A stretch of 64,000 nt of DNA from Nereocystis luetkeana (Eukaryota > Sar > Phaeophyceae > Laminariales > Laminariaceae). The DNA lies in the NCBI GenBank assembly GCA_031213475.1, contig JARUPZ010000014.1, positions 7,098,174-7,162,173 on the forward strand, in the 5' to 3' direction. The notes under the pieces are model-generated. The model worked only from the letters and a program-made list of their open reading frames with translations. It made no database searches and was not told the origin of the DNA. Position numbers and translations under genes: made by a program. The number at the start of each line of letters is the position of its first letter. Within the stretch, counting starts at the first letter, position 1. This document shows, piece by piece, positions 33,405 through 45,476 of this stretch.

Positions 33405-33690
33405 ATGCCCTTTGAGGGGTGGTGGCTTGTGAGTTTCTGAGGCACCACCGCTCGAAGGCACAAGGAGCTCGATCTCAGAAACCGAGACATTGAAATCGAA
33501 GAACGAGGTTCGAGCAACCCGACCGAGCTCCTTATGCGCTAGTCCTGAAACAAACACACCCGTGAAAGCATCACACTGTAACCGGTATACCAATAGTTGC
33601 TTACTTTACTTGAGGAGCTCAACCGGTTAAGGAAAACATCGCCTCAGAAAGCAAAAAAAAAAGTGGAAACCCCTACCGTGGGCTAAGTCC
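33405..33690. repeat. Interspersed repeat family C, copy 4
   Basis: The best preserved copy: CTTATGCGCTAGTCCTGAAAC, TAACCGGTATACC, GAGGAGCTCAACCGGTTAAG, an A-run, then GTGGAAACCCCTACCGTGGG. It ends at a long C-run. Confidence 0.55.
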
Positions 33691-33720
33691 ATACCCCCCC
33701 CCCCCCCCCCCCCCCCCCCC

Positions 33721-34062
33721 GCCCTCCCCTCTACCTGCTCGCTACCCCCACCTCTTACAGTGAGGTGCTACCCAACAAGGTCAGTCCGAAAGACCGCGCT
33801 CGCTTGTTGAGTTGGCCTCCAAAAAGGGAAAAGAAGACACCGAGAAATGACGGATAGATCAAGAGTCGTCACCGCGTGCGGTAGGGATGCCCGCCCTCCC
33901 CTCTACCTGCTCGCTACCCCCACCTCTTACAGTGAGGTGCTACCCAACAAGGTCAGTCCGAAAGACCGCGCTCGCTTGTTGAGTTGGCCTCCAAAAAGGG
34001 AAAAGAAGACACCGAGAAATGACGGATAGATCAAGAGTCGTCACCGCGTGCGGTAGGGATGC
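33721..34062. repeat. 170-bp perfect tandem duplication
   Basis: The copies 33,721-33,890 and 33,893-34,062 appear identical and are separated by CC. Both start GCCCTCCCCTCTACC and end GGTAGGGATGC. The first copy follows a run of about 27 C. It includes a short frame that is only repeat sequence. Confidence 0.9.
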
Positions 34063-37000
34063 TTACTGGCAGCGGCTGGCGCCCATCGCGCAGCGAGCAC
34101 ACCGCCACTCTTCTCGGGCAATCAGAAAACCGCGGGCATGAAATCGTTTTCTCTCCACCGTTGCTATCAACGGAGGGGAAGTTGCCTTTTGCTGCTAACG
34201 TGATGATGGAACCGCCATGACCATGCCGTAGGCGAGGATGGCACTACACTATTCTACAGAATACGCCTACCAAAACGAGCTTCTCCCGTAGCACCAGGAT
34301 GTATGATCATGGTCACCACGATACAGCTTTTACGACTACGTATCACAACCATCTTACAAATGTTTCGTTCATTGGTAGCTTCCGGTCATACTTAGAACGC
34401 ACCTACCCACCAACGCACGCACGCACCACAAACCCCTTCCCGCCCACGCACCCGAAACTTATTATCCTGCCGACCCTGCACGATGATATGCCACGACAAG
34501 GTAACGCTTGTCCCGTATCACCATCAAGTGTATCGTGACGGCAGAACACGCTTATGTACCACAAAGACCGCCCCAGGTTGCCATGCTGTCTGGTGCGCCA
34601 TACTCCCACGCACGACAACGAGCGCCCCATATGTCCCATGGTGTACCGTGGCAGCGCTACGTGGTGCAGCATAAGGCAATGTACAAAACCGAGCGCACCG
34701 TACTACCATCTTGCACCCGTGATCATACCGATGCACGATACCGCTCACGCCTATGTTCCCAAAACGAGCGTGCCACATTCCTACGCCGTACGCACGGAAG
34801 AAGCACTACACGGTACGTACAGCTTACGCCTCCACCGAAACGAGCCCACCGTAGTCTCATGCTGTATGATCATGGCCCTACCGTGAACTCCGAATTTTTC
34901 GCCTACTGCGGTGACGAGCTTGAATGGGACACGTGTAGGCCTGGTACTGCATAGCGCCAATGGTGCTCAGCCCGCCATTCCAAGTGGAAGAGGATTAAAA
35001 AAAATAAAACCCTCACTGCACACCGAAACTGACAAGACAAAAAAAAAAAAAAAAAGGAGACAAGAAAAATACGTACCATGTATTTTTCACGAAAGCAACA
35101 CGCCTGCTGAACGTGCCTGCTCCCGCTCCTTTTTTCGTCCGCAAAACAATTTCCTCCCGAAGAAAACGTGGCCCCCAGAACATCTTCTGGTGTTGCGGTT
35201 ATCGTTCCCAAGTACCCTCCGCTCCCCCCCCCCCCCCGAGCTTCACAAGTCTCACCCACGGTCACGACGCGCGAACCGTCCAAGACAACTAAAACCACAC
35301 CGAAACACAACGCACACACAAAATACAGAACACACCGAAAAGACAAACGCGCGTGCGTCAGTACAGTACACACCGCCTTTAAATCTCACAACTCGTCAGT
35401 CCGAAGAAAAAATGCATGCGCACGCACACGCGCACCAGTCCCATGGGAGCAAAACCACGCTTACACCCTGGTGAACCCCATCTGCGCCACGCGATTCCCC
35501 CGGCACTATAGCGGGGCAACCGGCAACACAGAGCGACCACAACTGCATATACCACTCTGTCCCGCAAAGTACGTACCGTGTGCATTGAATGCTACTGTCC
35601 ATACCGTGCTCAAATTGTGGGACATAATGGTATGTGTGTTTGAAGGGCGGGCTCGGGAAACAACGCGGAGACAAAAGATGAAGAATTGCCTTAAAACACT
35701 CCATCCAGATTCATGCATGCCTACATTCGGATGCGCAATGAATACGACAAACCTTCCACCCCCAACACCAACAATATGAACACAAAAAAGTCACACGGAG
35801 GGAGGGAGGGAGGGAGGGAGGGAGGGAGGCGGACGGGGGTGCAAGCAGAGAGGGAGGGAGTACTCCGGACAAACCTTCCAAGGCGCGCCGCTTGATGACT
35901 ACGACGGCAGCCGTAGGAGCGGTAAAAAAACGCCACGACGGCCGAAGCATACCGGCCGGTACGGTACCAGCTAAGCGCCAGCACCTTCATTTTTCCGACA
36001 CCCCCGAAACAAGCAAGCCACTCTTGTCTCTGTCGACACCATCAAGGCACCCCCCCCGTGACAACCTCCCCGCCCAACACCCGAACATGAGGGGTAACGC
36101 TCGACACTACCGTACCCGTCTTCAGGCAGCTAGTGCATATATGTATATAATATATTATATATATTATATATATATATATCGGGTACCGCCTTGTTCGGAA
36201 ATGTAACGACCAATATCCTTGAAAGTTAGTATGCAAACCTTCCTTGTATCTACGAACAGGGTGTCAGGTAACAAGCACTGTAGGATAACACAACCCCCTA
36301 GGGTAAAATTCCAAGCCGCCGATGTTCTCCAAACAAGTAGGGAGGGTATGGGAGGCATACATGACGAAAACGACGGCCTTTGAAAAGACAAGACCTCCCG
36401 TCGAATTTTCCACTAAGACGTACAGTATCGATCGGCGTTTGCACTTTTCTTGTTGATGGGATATTAGGGAAATCGTCCCGATGGTGTGTGTGTCACGGTA
36501 CCAAGCTTTCCTCTCTTACGACAGCACCGAAGAACGATCGAAACAGGGCGTGCCGGGACGATCGGAGAAGCTCTCCAGTGGAGAAAGGAACAACAGGGTT
36601 GTAGGATACCCTCGGCGGCTTGAGGCCGCGACTGACCCGGTACGTACGGAATTCCACACGGCATCGATCATCGCTGCAACGCTTCCCTTCGCCTTTGCGC
36701 GCACACAACCTCGGCCAAACAGCGACAAGAGCGTTTTTGCCTCCACGGCAGAGCGCTCCTTCGGACGGATCAGTCGGTACAAAACCACACACACGCATGA
36801 AAAACACAAAAAACGGAAAACACAAAAAACGGAAAACACAAACGGAACACAGACGGAAAAAAACAACAAAAAAGAAGAAACGAAAAAATACAGAAAATAC
36901 AAAAAATACAAAACTCGAGCCGGTCAGCGGACCTAAATAGCCGCCCTGGCCTCTGTGCGATACGTCCACACAAATCACAAAAACAGAAAGACACAAACAT

Positions 37001-37086
37001 ACACGAAACGCAACTACACCGATTGTTAGCTAAAGCACACTGCAGCTACAGCGTGTAAATAGCGCCCGCAAGAGCAGTATCTAGAG
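34063..37086. other. Spacer with simple repeats
   Basis: 3 kb without a supported gene. 34,290-34,900 has loose, diverged repetition of ACGAGC, CACCGTA and ATGATCATG words. 35,797-35,830 is (GGGA)n and 36,140-36,180 is (TA)n. 36,780-36,920 is A-rich. Overlapping frames of 100-200 codons occur on both strands at 34.9-36.9 kb, and none shows a domain. Confidence 0.45.
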
Positions 37087-37721
37087 CTATAGCTGCGATG
37101 GGCGTCCGCCGAAAGCCCACGCCGCCGCACCTATAAGTCCCACCCCAACCGCCGCCACCCCGCAGAAGAGCAAGCGCCTCCTGCTCATGCTCTTCTTAAC
37201 CCCCTGCCCCTCCCCCTCCCCCCCCTCCTGCTCCCCGCCCTCACCCAAGCCCTTCTCCAACGCCGCTGCCTTCACCACCACCGTCGAGCCCGCCACCAAC
37301 GCCTCGTGGCCACCCTCCTCTCGGGAGACGATGAAGGAAGAACCCCTGGCCGGCGCTAGGCCGAGCCTTTCTTGGCCGTCGATCGGCGGCGGCGCATCTT
37401 CGATGCCCGCAATTTTTCGATCCAGAGCTAGCGCCATAGCCCGTACTCCGGCCGAAGGTGTTGCCCCCACCGTCTTCCGCTGTTGCTGCTGCTGGTGAGA
37501 GGGCGACGCTAGGAGGGACGCGGCGGCGGCGGCGGCGGCAGCGGCGGCGGCGGCGGCGGCGATGTCGATGCCGCTGCTGGTGCGGCTCGCGGACGTCAAG
37601 CTCCCCCTGTCGCTGTCGCCGCTATCGTCGGAGAAGAAAGCGATGCTCTCCTCGGGGGTGTTTGGGGCCGTGCCTCCCGGCCCGCTTCCGCACAGGTCGG
37701 AGACGCTACTCTTTCCGCTGC

Positions 37722-37754
<33 letters not shown>

Positions 37755-38610
37755 TGCGGCTGCTGCTGTTGCTGTGGCCCCCATCGTCGCTGCCGGCGTC
37801 CAACTTTCTCGGACGCCCCCCGGACGAGCACTCCCCACCACCCCCCCGCTCTCCACCATCGCCTCCTCCTCCTCCCACCACGGCCACGTTCGCGGGCGTC
37901 AACGCGCAACTCGTCGACATCAACGCCGCCGCCGCAGCATCGACCGCAGCCACAGCCGTAGCCGCCGCAGCCGCAGCCGCAGCCGTCTTAGCCGCCGCGG
38001 ATGCCGCCACCCCCGTCACCACCGCCGCAGCCCTGCCCAGCGAAGACGACGCAGCGGCCTTTGCCTCCTTGATCGCCGCTCGCCGCTTGAACCATACGTC
38101 GTCCGCGGGCGGCGGCGCTCGCTCCACCCCGCCCCCATCCCCTCCGACAGTCGCCGCCGACTCCACCTTCTTGCTCACCGTTACCACCACCCCGTTCCCG
38201 AGGTCAACCGCGACGTCCATGCCTTCGCCTTGGCCGTCGCCGGCGTGGTGATGGTGGTGGTCGCCGGTCGCCGCGCTACCCTGCCCGCCTCCTTCCCCTC
38301 CCGCCCTTCCGGCGCCCGGAACGCTGAAGGTCAGGAAAGTTCGGACGGGGGGCCCCCCCGACTCGCCCTCGAAGGTCAGGGTGCGAACGCAAGCGTTGCA
38401 CATCTGCTGGTGGAACCTCGGGTCTTCCAGGAGCTGGACGGTACGTACGTGAATTGTTTTTTTTGGTGCGGTGGGAGTGGGTGGGTGGGTGCAGGAGGTG
38501 GTGGGAGCGAAAGGACGAGTGAGCAAACGAAAAAAAAAAAAAAAGTGTTCTATGTCATGCATGGCAAAAAACGTTCGAGAGCTCCGTCTTCTTCGAGGTG
38601 GGTCTGCCAA
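37087..38610 (-). CDS. Low-complexity protein with C-terminal membrane anchor, probable last exon
   Basis: Function not recognised. The frame has 507 codons, but the first 59 (Arg, Phe and Pro-rich) look like read-through of an intron. A possible splice acceptor (CCGTCCAG) ends at 38,434, so the real exon may begin at 38,433 with LLEDPRFHQQMCNACVRTLT. From there: a CNAC pair, a His run near residue 117, a long Ala-rich region (about 185-240), a Ser run (about 290-315), an acidic segment (FSDDSGDSD), 15 Ala, a Gln run, then VKKSMSRRR and a 23-residue hydrophobic segment (about 480-502) five residues before the stop. That is the layout of a tail-anchored protein facing the cytosol. Trinucleotide repeats make long frames on the plus strand too, but those read poly-Leu and poly-Cys. 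Upstream exons were not found. Confidence 0.6.
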
Positions 38611-38840
38611 TAGTAGGAGTAGGAACTACGCTCGGTCTCGAAAGGGGTGCGTGGTGAGCGGCCAAATCAAATGGCTATGGCAAGCAACAAATGAGTACGC
38701 CCCGCCCCCTCCCTGTTCACCCAAGAAATAAATCAAACAAATTTTGTTCACCGGCTGAAGCATATTGTAGCCCTGAAACGACAAACAAGCGCTTCAGTGC
38801 CCACCTGCACATCACACCTGGTACTTAGTATTACAGATAC

Positions 38841-39175
38841 GGAGTCCCCGGTGGCTTAGCAGGTGGTCCGTGTGGCTCCTATGATAAGATTGATTTCGTG
38901 GGTTTAAGTCTCACCGAGCGCATACTCGTAAGGACTGTTTCTTCCATAAAAAAAAATATTAGCGGGAAGAGCGAAAGCGTGAGTTGGCTATACATTCGAC
39001 GAAAATCGACGAGCAGTGGGAATGCTGAATGAACCCTATGCGCGACCAAAAAATGAAGGGACGTGCCAGGGACGACACCCGCGACCACGGCTCGTTCAGA
39101 AGAAGACCGCTGAGGGTAAAACCTCCTACGAGTTAAGCTGGAAAGTGAAAGTACTGGAAAAAAAAAAAAAAAAAA
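38841..39175 (+). mobile_element. tRNA-derived SINE, copy 2
   Basis: About 335 bp. The A box TGGCTTAGCAGG at 38,852-38,863 fits the TRGCNNAGYNGG consensus exactly. The B box is GGTTTAAGTCT at 38,901-38,911. The body matches copy 1 and the element ends in an 18-A tail at 39,158-39,175, typical of retroposition. No target duplication was identified. Confidence 0.85.
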
Positions 39176-39797
39176 GTACCCCCTATGTTTCGGAGGAAAC
39201 TGGGTCTTAAACTCGTCTCAAGTGGTGTGATATCTCATCACCCACTGTGACACGGTACGTGGTAGCACAGCAGCTCAAATAAATACCTGGTATCGTATCA
39301 ACAAAATATTGGCTCAAGAGCCGAATACACTAGCCGCTCAACTAAAAATTAATATAACAAGCACTTACACGCGCACCATGTTCAAGCACCAGGCTGGCGT
39401 GCAAGCAACCGGAACAGTCACGTGCGTACAACACTAATGGGCCGCGCCGATACACAACATCAGCCGGGCGTATACCGAATTACCGCCCTGGCCGCAGGTA
39501 TAACCGCTTCTGTGTTGACTGTATTATGGTGTTAGTATCAAACGCCTATTGCATTCCCGGCCAAAATGAAAATACACTCAACACAGAAGCTTACATAGAG
39601 AAAAACTTCCAAAAATCCAAAGAATACCGAGAATGGTTTCAGAAGCAATACCCGGCAGCTCAGCTATGAAAAATACGGAGCGAACGCTCCCATGTATCAG
39701 GCTGGGCGTGGAAGCAGCCCTAATAACAGCAGCCGCGTGTTACACCAAATCAATCTTCCCGGCGCCAACACGTTTGCACGACAAGCAGCTCAACTAA

Positions 39798-39902
39798 TAC
39801 GGGGGACCATAGTTAATAGGGCCTAATGTTGTTAGTAAAAATAGGTGAATGTATAGGTTTTTATGTATACCATAGGCCCTATTAACTATGGTCTCCCGTA
39901 AT
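39798..39902. mobile_element. TA-flanked MITE (Stowaway-like)
   Basis: About 105 bp with inverted ends. The family terminus is CGGGGGACCATAGTTAATAG, with TA on both sides, as for Tc1/mariner-type MITEs. This copy reads TAGTAAAAATAGG to TTTTTATGTATACC on the plus strand (orientation B). Confidence 0.85.
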
Positions 39903-40272
39903 ATCAATCATGAAAAGAAAAAAAGAAAAAAAAACGCTCACAAGGCTCGCATAAAAGCATCCGGAACAGTCGTGTGCAACATACACCATAAAAAAAAACA
40001 CATAGTTTCAGAGCTAATGCATACGAGGTACACAACAGCCAGCTCAACTGGTGAGAGATACGAATACCAACTGCTGTCGAGAGCGCCTGATATAGCGTGG
40101 GCAGGCGCGATTCGGCGCCGGTAATCATGAGGCAAGAAAGCCCCAAACCCTTGTCGCGAAAGCACGAGGGGTAGAGTGGAGAGAGAGAGGAACAAGAGCC
40201 TACCCGTGTGACCTCGGACCTCAGCTTCGACGACTATTCATAGCAGGGAGAACGGAAGGGGAAAGATAGTAC

Positions 40273-40377
40273 TACGGGGGGCCATATTGAATAGGACCTA
40301 CGGTACACACAAGACGCCTATACATTTCGCTATTTTTACGAACACCATTTGGTCCTAATTACTATGGCCCCCGGAAA
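40273..40377. mobile_element. TA-flanked MITE
   Basis: Orientation A, diverged: CGGGGGGCCATATTGAATAGG start, TTTGGTCCTAATTACTATGG end. Right flank GA instead of TA. Confidence 0.8.
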
Positions 40378-40615
40378 TAAAAAGGGGTGGAAAAAAAGAA
40401 CGAACAAACGAACAAACGAACGAACGAAAAAGGACTTATCACCGTACCAGGCTGTCGTAAAAGCACCCGGAGCGTTCACGGTGGGAGCGCAGACATCCGC
40501 AGCACACCGTCCGGGCATCCGGCTCCTCCTTCCAGTTAACTGCGTCTGGCGGAGACAGAAGACAACGTTGGGTACGGCAGCAGCGGGTCCAGCCAGCAGT
40601 ATTGGATATCGAACG

Positions 40616-40657
<42 letters not shown>

Positions 40658-40661
40658 TACG
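40616..40661. repeat. (TA)n microsatellite
   Basis: An uninterrupted alternation of T and A over about 40 bases, followed by an A-rich stretch. Frames across it only read Tyr/Ile. Confidence 0.85.
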
Positions 40662-40758
40662 TTGTATAAAACGACAACGACATACAACAAAAAAAAACGA
40701 TACAACTACGATATAGGTACCGAAAAACGAAAAAAAAAAAAAAAAAACAGTTCAATAA

Positions 40759-41590
40759 GACCTATGCCAATGGAAACGCGAAGTTGATTTTTTTTTTTCA
40801 AATATATGGCTTTAAAAAAACAGCCGGAAATTTTCTCGTACCGCCGCTGTGGGGAAAAAAGAGAAAAATGTTTGATTTTTTCTTTTTTTTTCCCCAACGG
40901 CTGCAGGCGGCGCAATTTGTGTGTTTTCTGGTCGCAAATTGTCAACACGGTGATCGAAACCAGCTCGTGCGACGATCGACGCTCGATCTCGACATAGACT
41001 CAGCCCACGGCCAACCCACTCGGTATCTGGCAAGCCCAACGAGTATAGATGACGGCCTCGAAGATATCAGGCGGATCCATGGTCTAGGGGGCGAGAGCTT
41101 GCCGGCGGCGTCGTACGGTATCCTCCCAAACCTGAAAAAAAGACAATTTTTTGCCATTCGAGACGGATGGAGCAGTTTTGTCTTCTGTTTTGTGCAAACC
41201 AGCGGCAAAATGTCTTTTTATCACACGCCTGGGCAGCTCCCGCCACATGACACCGGCCATGGTGTGAAGACGGTGACCCTAGGGTGGGTCGGAGCCCCTA
41301 ACGAGCGCACTCCGTTCAGAATTCGTGACGCAATCGTTGGTTTTGTTGATCGATGTCTGTCGAGGACTCGGAATCTCGCCGCTTCGAACCAAAGATCGGC
41401 CTGAGTTTTTCTCAAGCCGATGTTGGCCCAACATCGGCCCCAGATTTGCCTTTTTCGGGCTTTTCCAAAGGTTAGGAACTTCTTTTTTTTTTTTAGGTGG
41501 CCCATAGGAAGCGTGTTCTGAAAATTTTTGGCGGGTATCTTTGAGATTCAAACTTTTTATTGCAACTTCGCTGTACCATTGGCATAGGTC
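40759..41590. mobile_element. Non-autonomous Harbinger-like element, copy 1
   Basis: 832 bp. Inverted ends are GACCTATGCCAATGG and CCATTGGCATAGGTC, extending imperfectly to GCGAAGTTG. TAA flanks both sides (40,756-40,758 and 41,591-41,593), the 3-bp TWA-type duplication of PIF/Harbinger transposases. It carries an internal inverted repeat (GCCGCTGTGGGGAAAA against TTTTCCCCAACGGC). It is similar along its length to 51,989-52,821. No transposase is encoded. Confidence 0.8.
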
Positions 41591-41593
41591 TAA

Positions 41594-43094
41594 GACACCC
41601 CTAAACATCGATACTGTACTATCCCGATATTTGATACATTTGTCAGGAAAAGAAAGCACGGGGGGGTGCCAGGAGATGGAGAGGGGAAAACACGTTCCAT
41701 ACGGTAATATTAAATACTATAGTACATTCGAAAGTAGTTCGATTATTTCTATATCGAAACATTTATCGATCGCGATTTTTTGTAGATGGGCATTTTTATC
41801 CATCAATATTTTCGATACTCGTACGACTAATCCAACTCAAACTTTTACAGCAGTGAAGTAGCAAAATATTTTTTGCCGGTTTCATGTTCGGCACTCAGGT
41901 CCCGGACCTGGACCTTTCCCCCTGGAGACGTTGTTCGACGCTCGATTTTGGTGATGGAAGTCAGACACTGCTTTGAGGGGGGGGGGGTAAAAATATTACG
42001 CACAGACATACATGTTCTGCCAACTTTCCTATTAATAGAAAAGGAAGGAACACCTCGGTCAGGTCATCCCTTCCCACCAGATCATCTACCGTACAGACAG
42101 AAGCTTTAGAGCAGATAGATGTATGCCTCAACTGTGACATCTATAGCTCATATTGCCGGGTAGTTTGGGAGCCGTACAGCATAAATCTGCGTGGTCTACA
42201 CGTTAGCGTCGTACTGCGCAGATCTTGGGCAACACCTCGGATGACGGTAGATCTAGATGGATACTGTAGATGGATCGCCATCCGCCCCGATATTTGAGCT
42301 GTCGCCCCGCTCTCCAGGTCCGACCAGTTTTATTGCATACCCTAAACGTTGTGCAACTGTAAAATAAATGAAAAAAGCAAGTACTCTGTCGGCGACACGC
42401 GAATGTGGGCGGGGGGGGCGGGGGCGCCAGGCTATCGAAATACTCTTTCATTTACGCAAGTTTCCAACCTGCAATCCACATGTTCCGGAGACAGCAAGCT
42501 GCCTGCGACAACCAGCTCTGAGCACGACCGGTGGGAAGAAAACATATATCTCCGACAGGCCATCCACATATAGGTTAGGTCATGGCATATGCCTTTCAAG
42601 GAAAATCTATCTATTCCCGACCTTGCATGATCTATACTGTAGCTCTAGTTGCCGACTGGGACTGGTGTAAGCTGCACAGTCTAGCACATGTTTCCTGGGT
42701 TGGATCTGTACTATTAATATCACTCTGACCGATAAAGTTAACACCCATTTAGACTCTGAAACCGATATAAAACGGTGTTTTTATCTCCGGTCAGAGTGGT
42801 ACACAGACCCTGCGCAAACCCTGAAAACACCAGGTGATGAACTGCATGATCTATCTGCAACGGATATGTAGATGATATATCTGTAGATGATCTGTGTCCG
42901 AGGTGTAGAAGAATGGGATGGCCACTCCACCGAACCAGGGTCCCTCTCGGCAATCCGGGGAATCGACGCGTGTCGTACAGAAACCTGAGACCCCAAATAG
43001 TAAAAGAGGAGACTGTGACGGGGGAGCACAGCAATAATCAGAACCCACGATAGACACAAAAACCGGTATACCAGGTATTCCACTATTGTTGCTA
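41594..43094. other. Spacer, nothing recognised
   Basis: 1.5 kb. Short GTAGAT/GATCTAT-like runs occur near 42,230-42,280 and 42,845-42,890. A TACCAGGTA word is at 43,069-43,077. No gene was seen. Confidence 0.45.
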
Positions 43095-43200
43095 TTACGG
43101 GTGACCATAGTTAATAGGACCTATGGTATACGTAAAAACCTATACATTAAACCATTTTTAATAACAATATTTTGGTCCTATTAAATATGGTCCCCCGTAA
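43095..43200. mobile_element. TA-flanked MITE, cut by the insertion site of a hAT-like element
   Basis: Orientation A, intact. Its last bases (GTAA) form the start of the octamer GTAATAAC that was duplicated by the neighbouring 2.3-kb element, so the MITE was there first. Confidence 0.85.
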
Positions 43201-43204
43201 TAAC

Positions 43205-45476
43205 CAAGGCTTATCACGGTATTTCGGCGGGACGGTAACGGCGGTAACGGCGGGACGGTAAAACCGCCGTCAAAATGGTCCCGCCGTCCCGTCCCGTCCC
43301 GCCAAAACATTCCCTGACCGTCGTCACATACCGTCCCGTCCCGCCGATAAAACCTCTCCCGTTGAAAATTATCGTCCCGGGTCCCGCCGATAAAATCTCT
43401 CCCGTTGAAAATTACCGTCCCGTCCCGCCGTGAGATCGAACTTACCGTCCCGTCCCGCCGTGACACCGAACAAATACCGTCCCGTCCCGCCGTGACACCG
43501 AACAATTACCGTCCCGTCCCGCCGTGACACCGAACAATTACCGTCCCGTCCCGCCGTGACACCGAAAAATTACCGTCCCGTCCCCCCGATAAAATATCTC
43601 CCGCGAAATTATGGCCTCCGGCGTTCATAACGTGCCTCTTCCCCTGCGAGATACATTCATTCGTGGTCTGTTCCCATCCATTCCCACCACGAATCACGAA
43701 ATTAATCAAATAAAATCGAGTTGTACTAAACTTTAGTAGTAATTGCTACCAGGTAAAAGACTACGAGGTACCTGGTACTATCAATACCAGGTACCTGGTA
43801 GATGTTATCATAATTATACACAACTCCCATATATTATTAGTACTCTGAATTAAATACGTACCAGATATAGAACAGCGTAAATAGTTATACAGGCGTATTA
43901 CGCAGCTTGCAAAATTGAAAATTGAGTGTATCAACTACCAGGTACTATAGAATGAATAACCAGTCGAACTCACAGCTGATGACTGAAGACAACTTTTCGT
44001 GTTTTCTTCGTTTTAAGCTTGGAAAAAAATGAAATTGCTCCGCACCACCTTTATTTCTTTTTTTAGCACATAATAAGGTGCTGGTGTTGATGATCAGCAG
44101 CTGTATGGCTGGACCTTATTCTTCTATGTTGAAATGGAAGTAAGTACTGCCACAGCAGCAGTAGTAGCCGCAAGCTGGCCACCACACACAAACAGCACAG
44201 AGACCACTCAACTCACGGCCACACCACCAGTATATACTGGTGTGGCCCAAAAATATGTCAGGTGACCTGTTGTTTGTTTGTTTGTTGTTGTTCTCACATC
44301 AACTCTCGGACGAAGGAGTCCGTGGTCACACGAAAGGTGCTGGAGCCCTAGGAAGATCCGAAAAACGAAAAAAAAAAAAACGAAAATTCGGCTGCCTCAA
44401 AATACACGAGACGAAGAAAGCGCACACGAGCTAAAACCAATGTGCACACTAAACTAACATGGCCACGGGTATATCCTCTCAACTGCAAACCTGCGCTGTG
44501 AACGATGTAGGGCCGAGTGTTCCACGCTCAACCTAGTAGTTTGGTGTCAGTCAAAGCATGTATCATATGTGTCACAAGGCAAACTTGCTGTCTGTCAAGG
44601 GGTAAAAACGCTGTCTCCTATTCTAGCATCTCTTTGCTATGACCGGTACGGACGCCATGGATGCCTATCTCACGGGCGGGGTCGATCGATCAGCAGCGAG
44701 CGGCGCTAGAATCACCGCCGCCGCCGCCGCCGCCACCCCCACCACCCATCTTCACCTACCTCCACAACAATCACCAGTAACTATTAATAACCCAGCGCAA
44801 GCACAATAATCATCCGAACAGCCACCACGAGCTGGCACCGCAACAAGTTTTAGAGTACTTGGGGCAGGGGTCCGAAAAAATCAGAAAAAACGTCGCCCGT
44901 GTAGTGGGAGCACTTCTCTGAGCTTGTGGGCCGCGGGTCGATAAGAACAACGCCTGCGTCGGGCCAGCTCCCTTCGCGCAATCAGCAGTGCGGGAAAGTC
45001 TTCACGTACAACCGCGCCGAGACCTTGCAGCAGGAAAGAAGAAATATATATTTACCGTCCCGTTCAGCCGAGGAAAAAAAAATTACCGTCCCGCCCCGTC
45101 GAAGAAAAATAAAATTACCGTCCCGTCCCGCGGTGAGAAAAATATTTACCGTCCCGTCCCGCCGAGGGAAAAAAATGTTTACCGTCCCGTCCCGCCGTGG
45201 GAAAAAAATATTTACCGCCCCGTCCCGCCGAAGGAAAAAATAATTACCGTCCCGTCCCGCCGGAGGAAAAAATAATTACCGTCCCATCCCGTCGTGAAAA
45301 TCTGTCCCGTTGGATTTTACCGTCCCGTCCCGTCGAGAAATTGTGCACCCGGTGTCCCGTCCCGCCAACTTTTTATGTCTTCATTTTAACGTCCCGTTGT
45401 CATTTTTTCCCCGCCAAACAAGAAAATCTGTCCCGTCCCGTCCCGCCACGATTCTCAGTCACTGTGATAAGCCTTG
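43205..45476. mobile_element. Non-autonomous hAT-like element with CGTCCCGTCCCGCCG arrays
   Basis: 2,272 bp. Inverted ends are CAAGGCTTATCAC and GTGATAAGCCTTG. The octamer GTAATAAC occurs on both sides without mismatch (43,197-43,204 and 45,477-45,484), a perfect 8-bp target duplication. Both arms carry tandem arrays of a CGTCCCGTCCCGCCG-containing unit: the left one (to about 43,600) has a 32-bp period at 43,440-43,570, the right one (45,050-45,460) has units near 30-33 bp with A-rich spacers. The middle (43,600-45,050) has a (CCG)n run at about 44,716-44,745 and no transposase. Confidence 0.85.
43747..43944. repeat. Cluster of TACCTGGTA/TACCAGGTA words
   Basis: Five exact copies of the 9-bp word within 200 bases (43,747, 43,769, 43,785, 43,792 and 43,936). 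Two overlap as the palindrome TACCAGGTACCTGGTA. They lie inside the hAT-like element, which therefore acquired them after it arose. Confidence 0.85.

Noticed and set aside
37562-38613. Plus-strand frames of 229 and 279 codons opposite the tail-anchored gene
   Set aside because: They read poly-Leu, poly-Arg and Ser/Pro from trinucleotide repeats. The minus frame has better composition and a membrane anchor.
40616-40661. (TA)n as an origin or attachment site
   Set aside because: A plain microsatellite next to an A-rich tract; nothing specific points to a functional site.
41221-41659. Minus-strand frames in the Harbinger-like element as a transposase
   Set aside because: No DDE residues or Myb-like helices are visible, and the sister copy does not keep the frame.
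43205-45476. CRISPR-like arrays of about 32-bp units
   Set aside because: Spacers are not unique sequences of constant length, there are no cas genes, and the arrays are arms of a transposon with target duplications in a eukaryotic genome.
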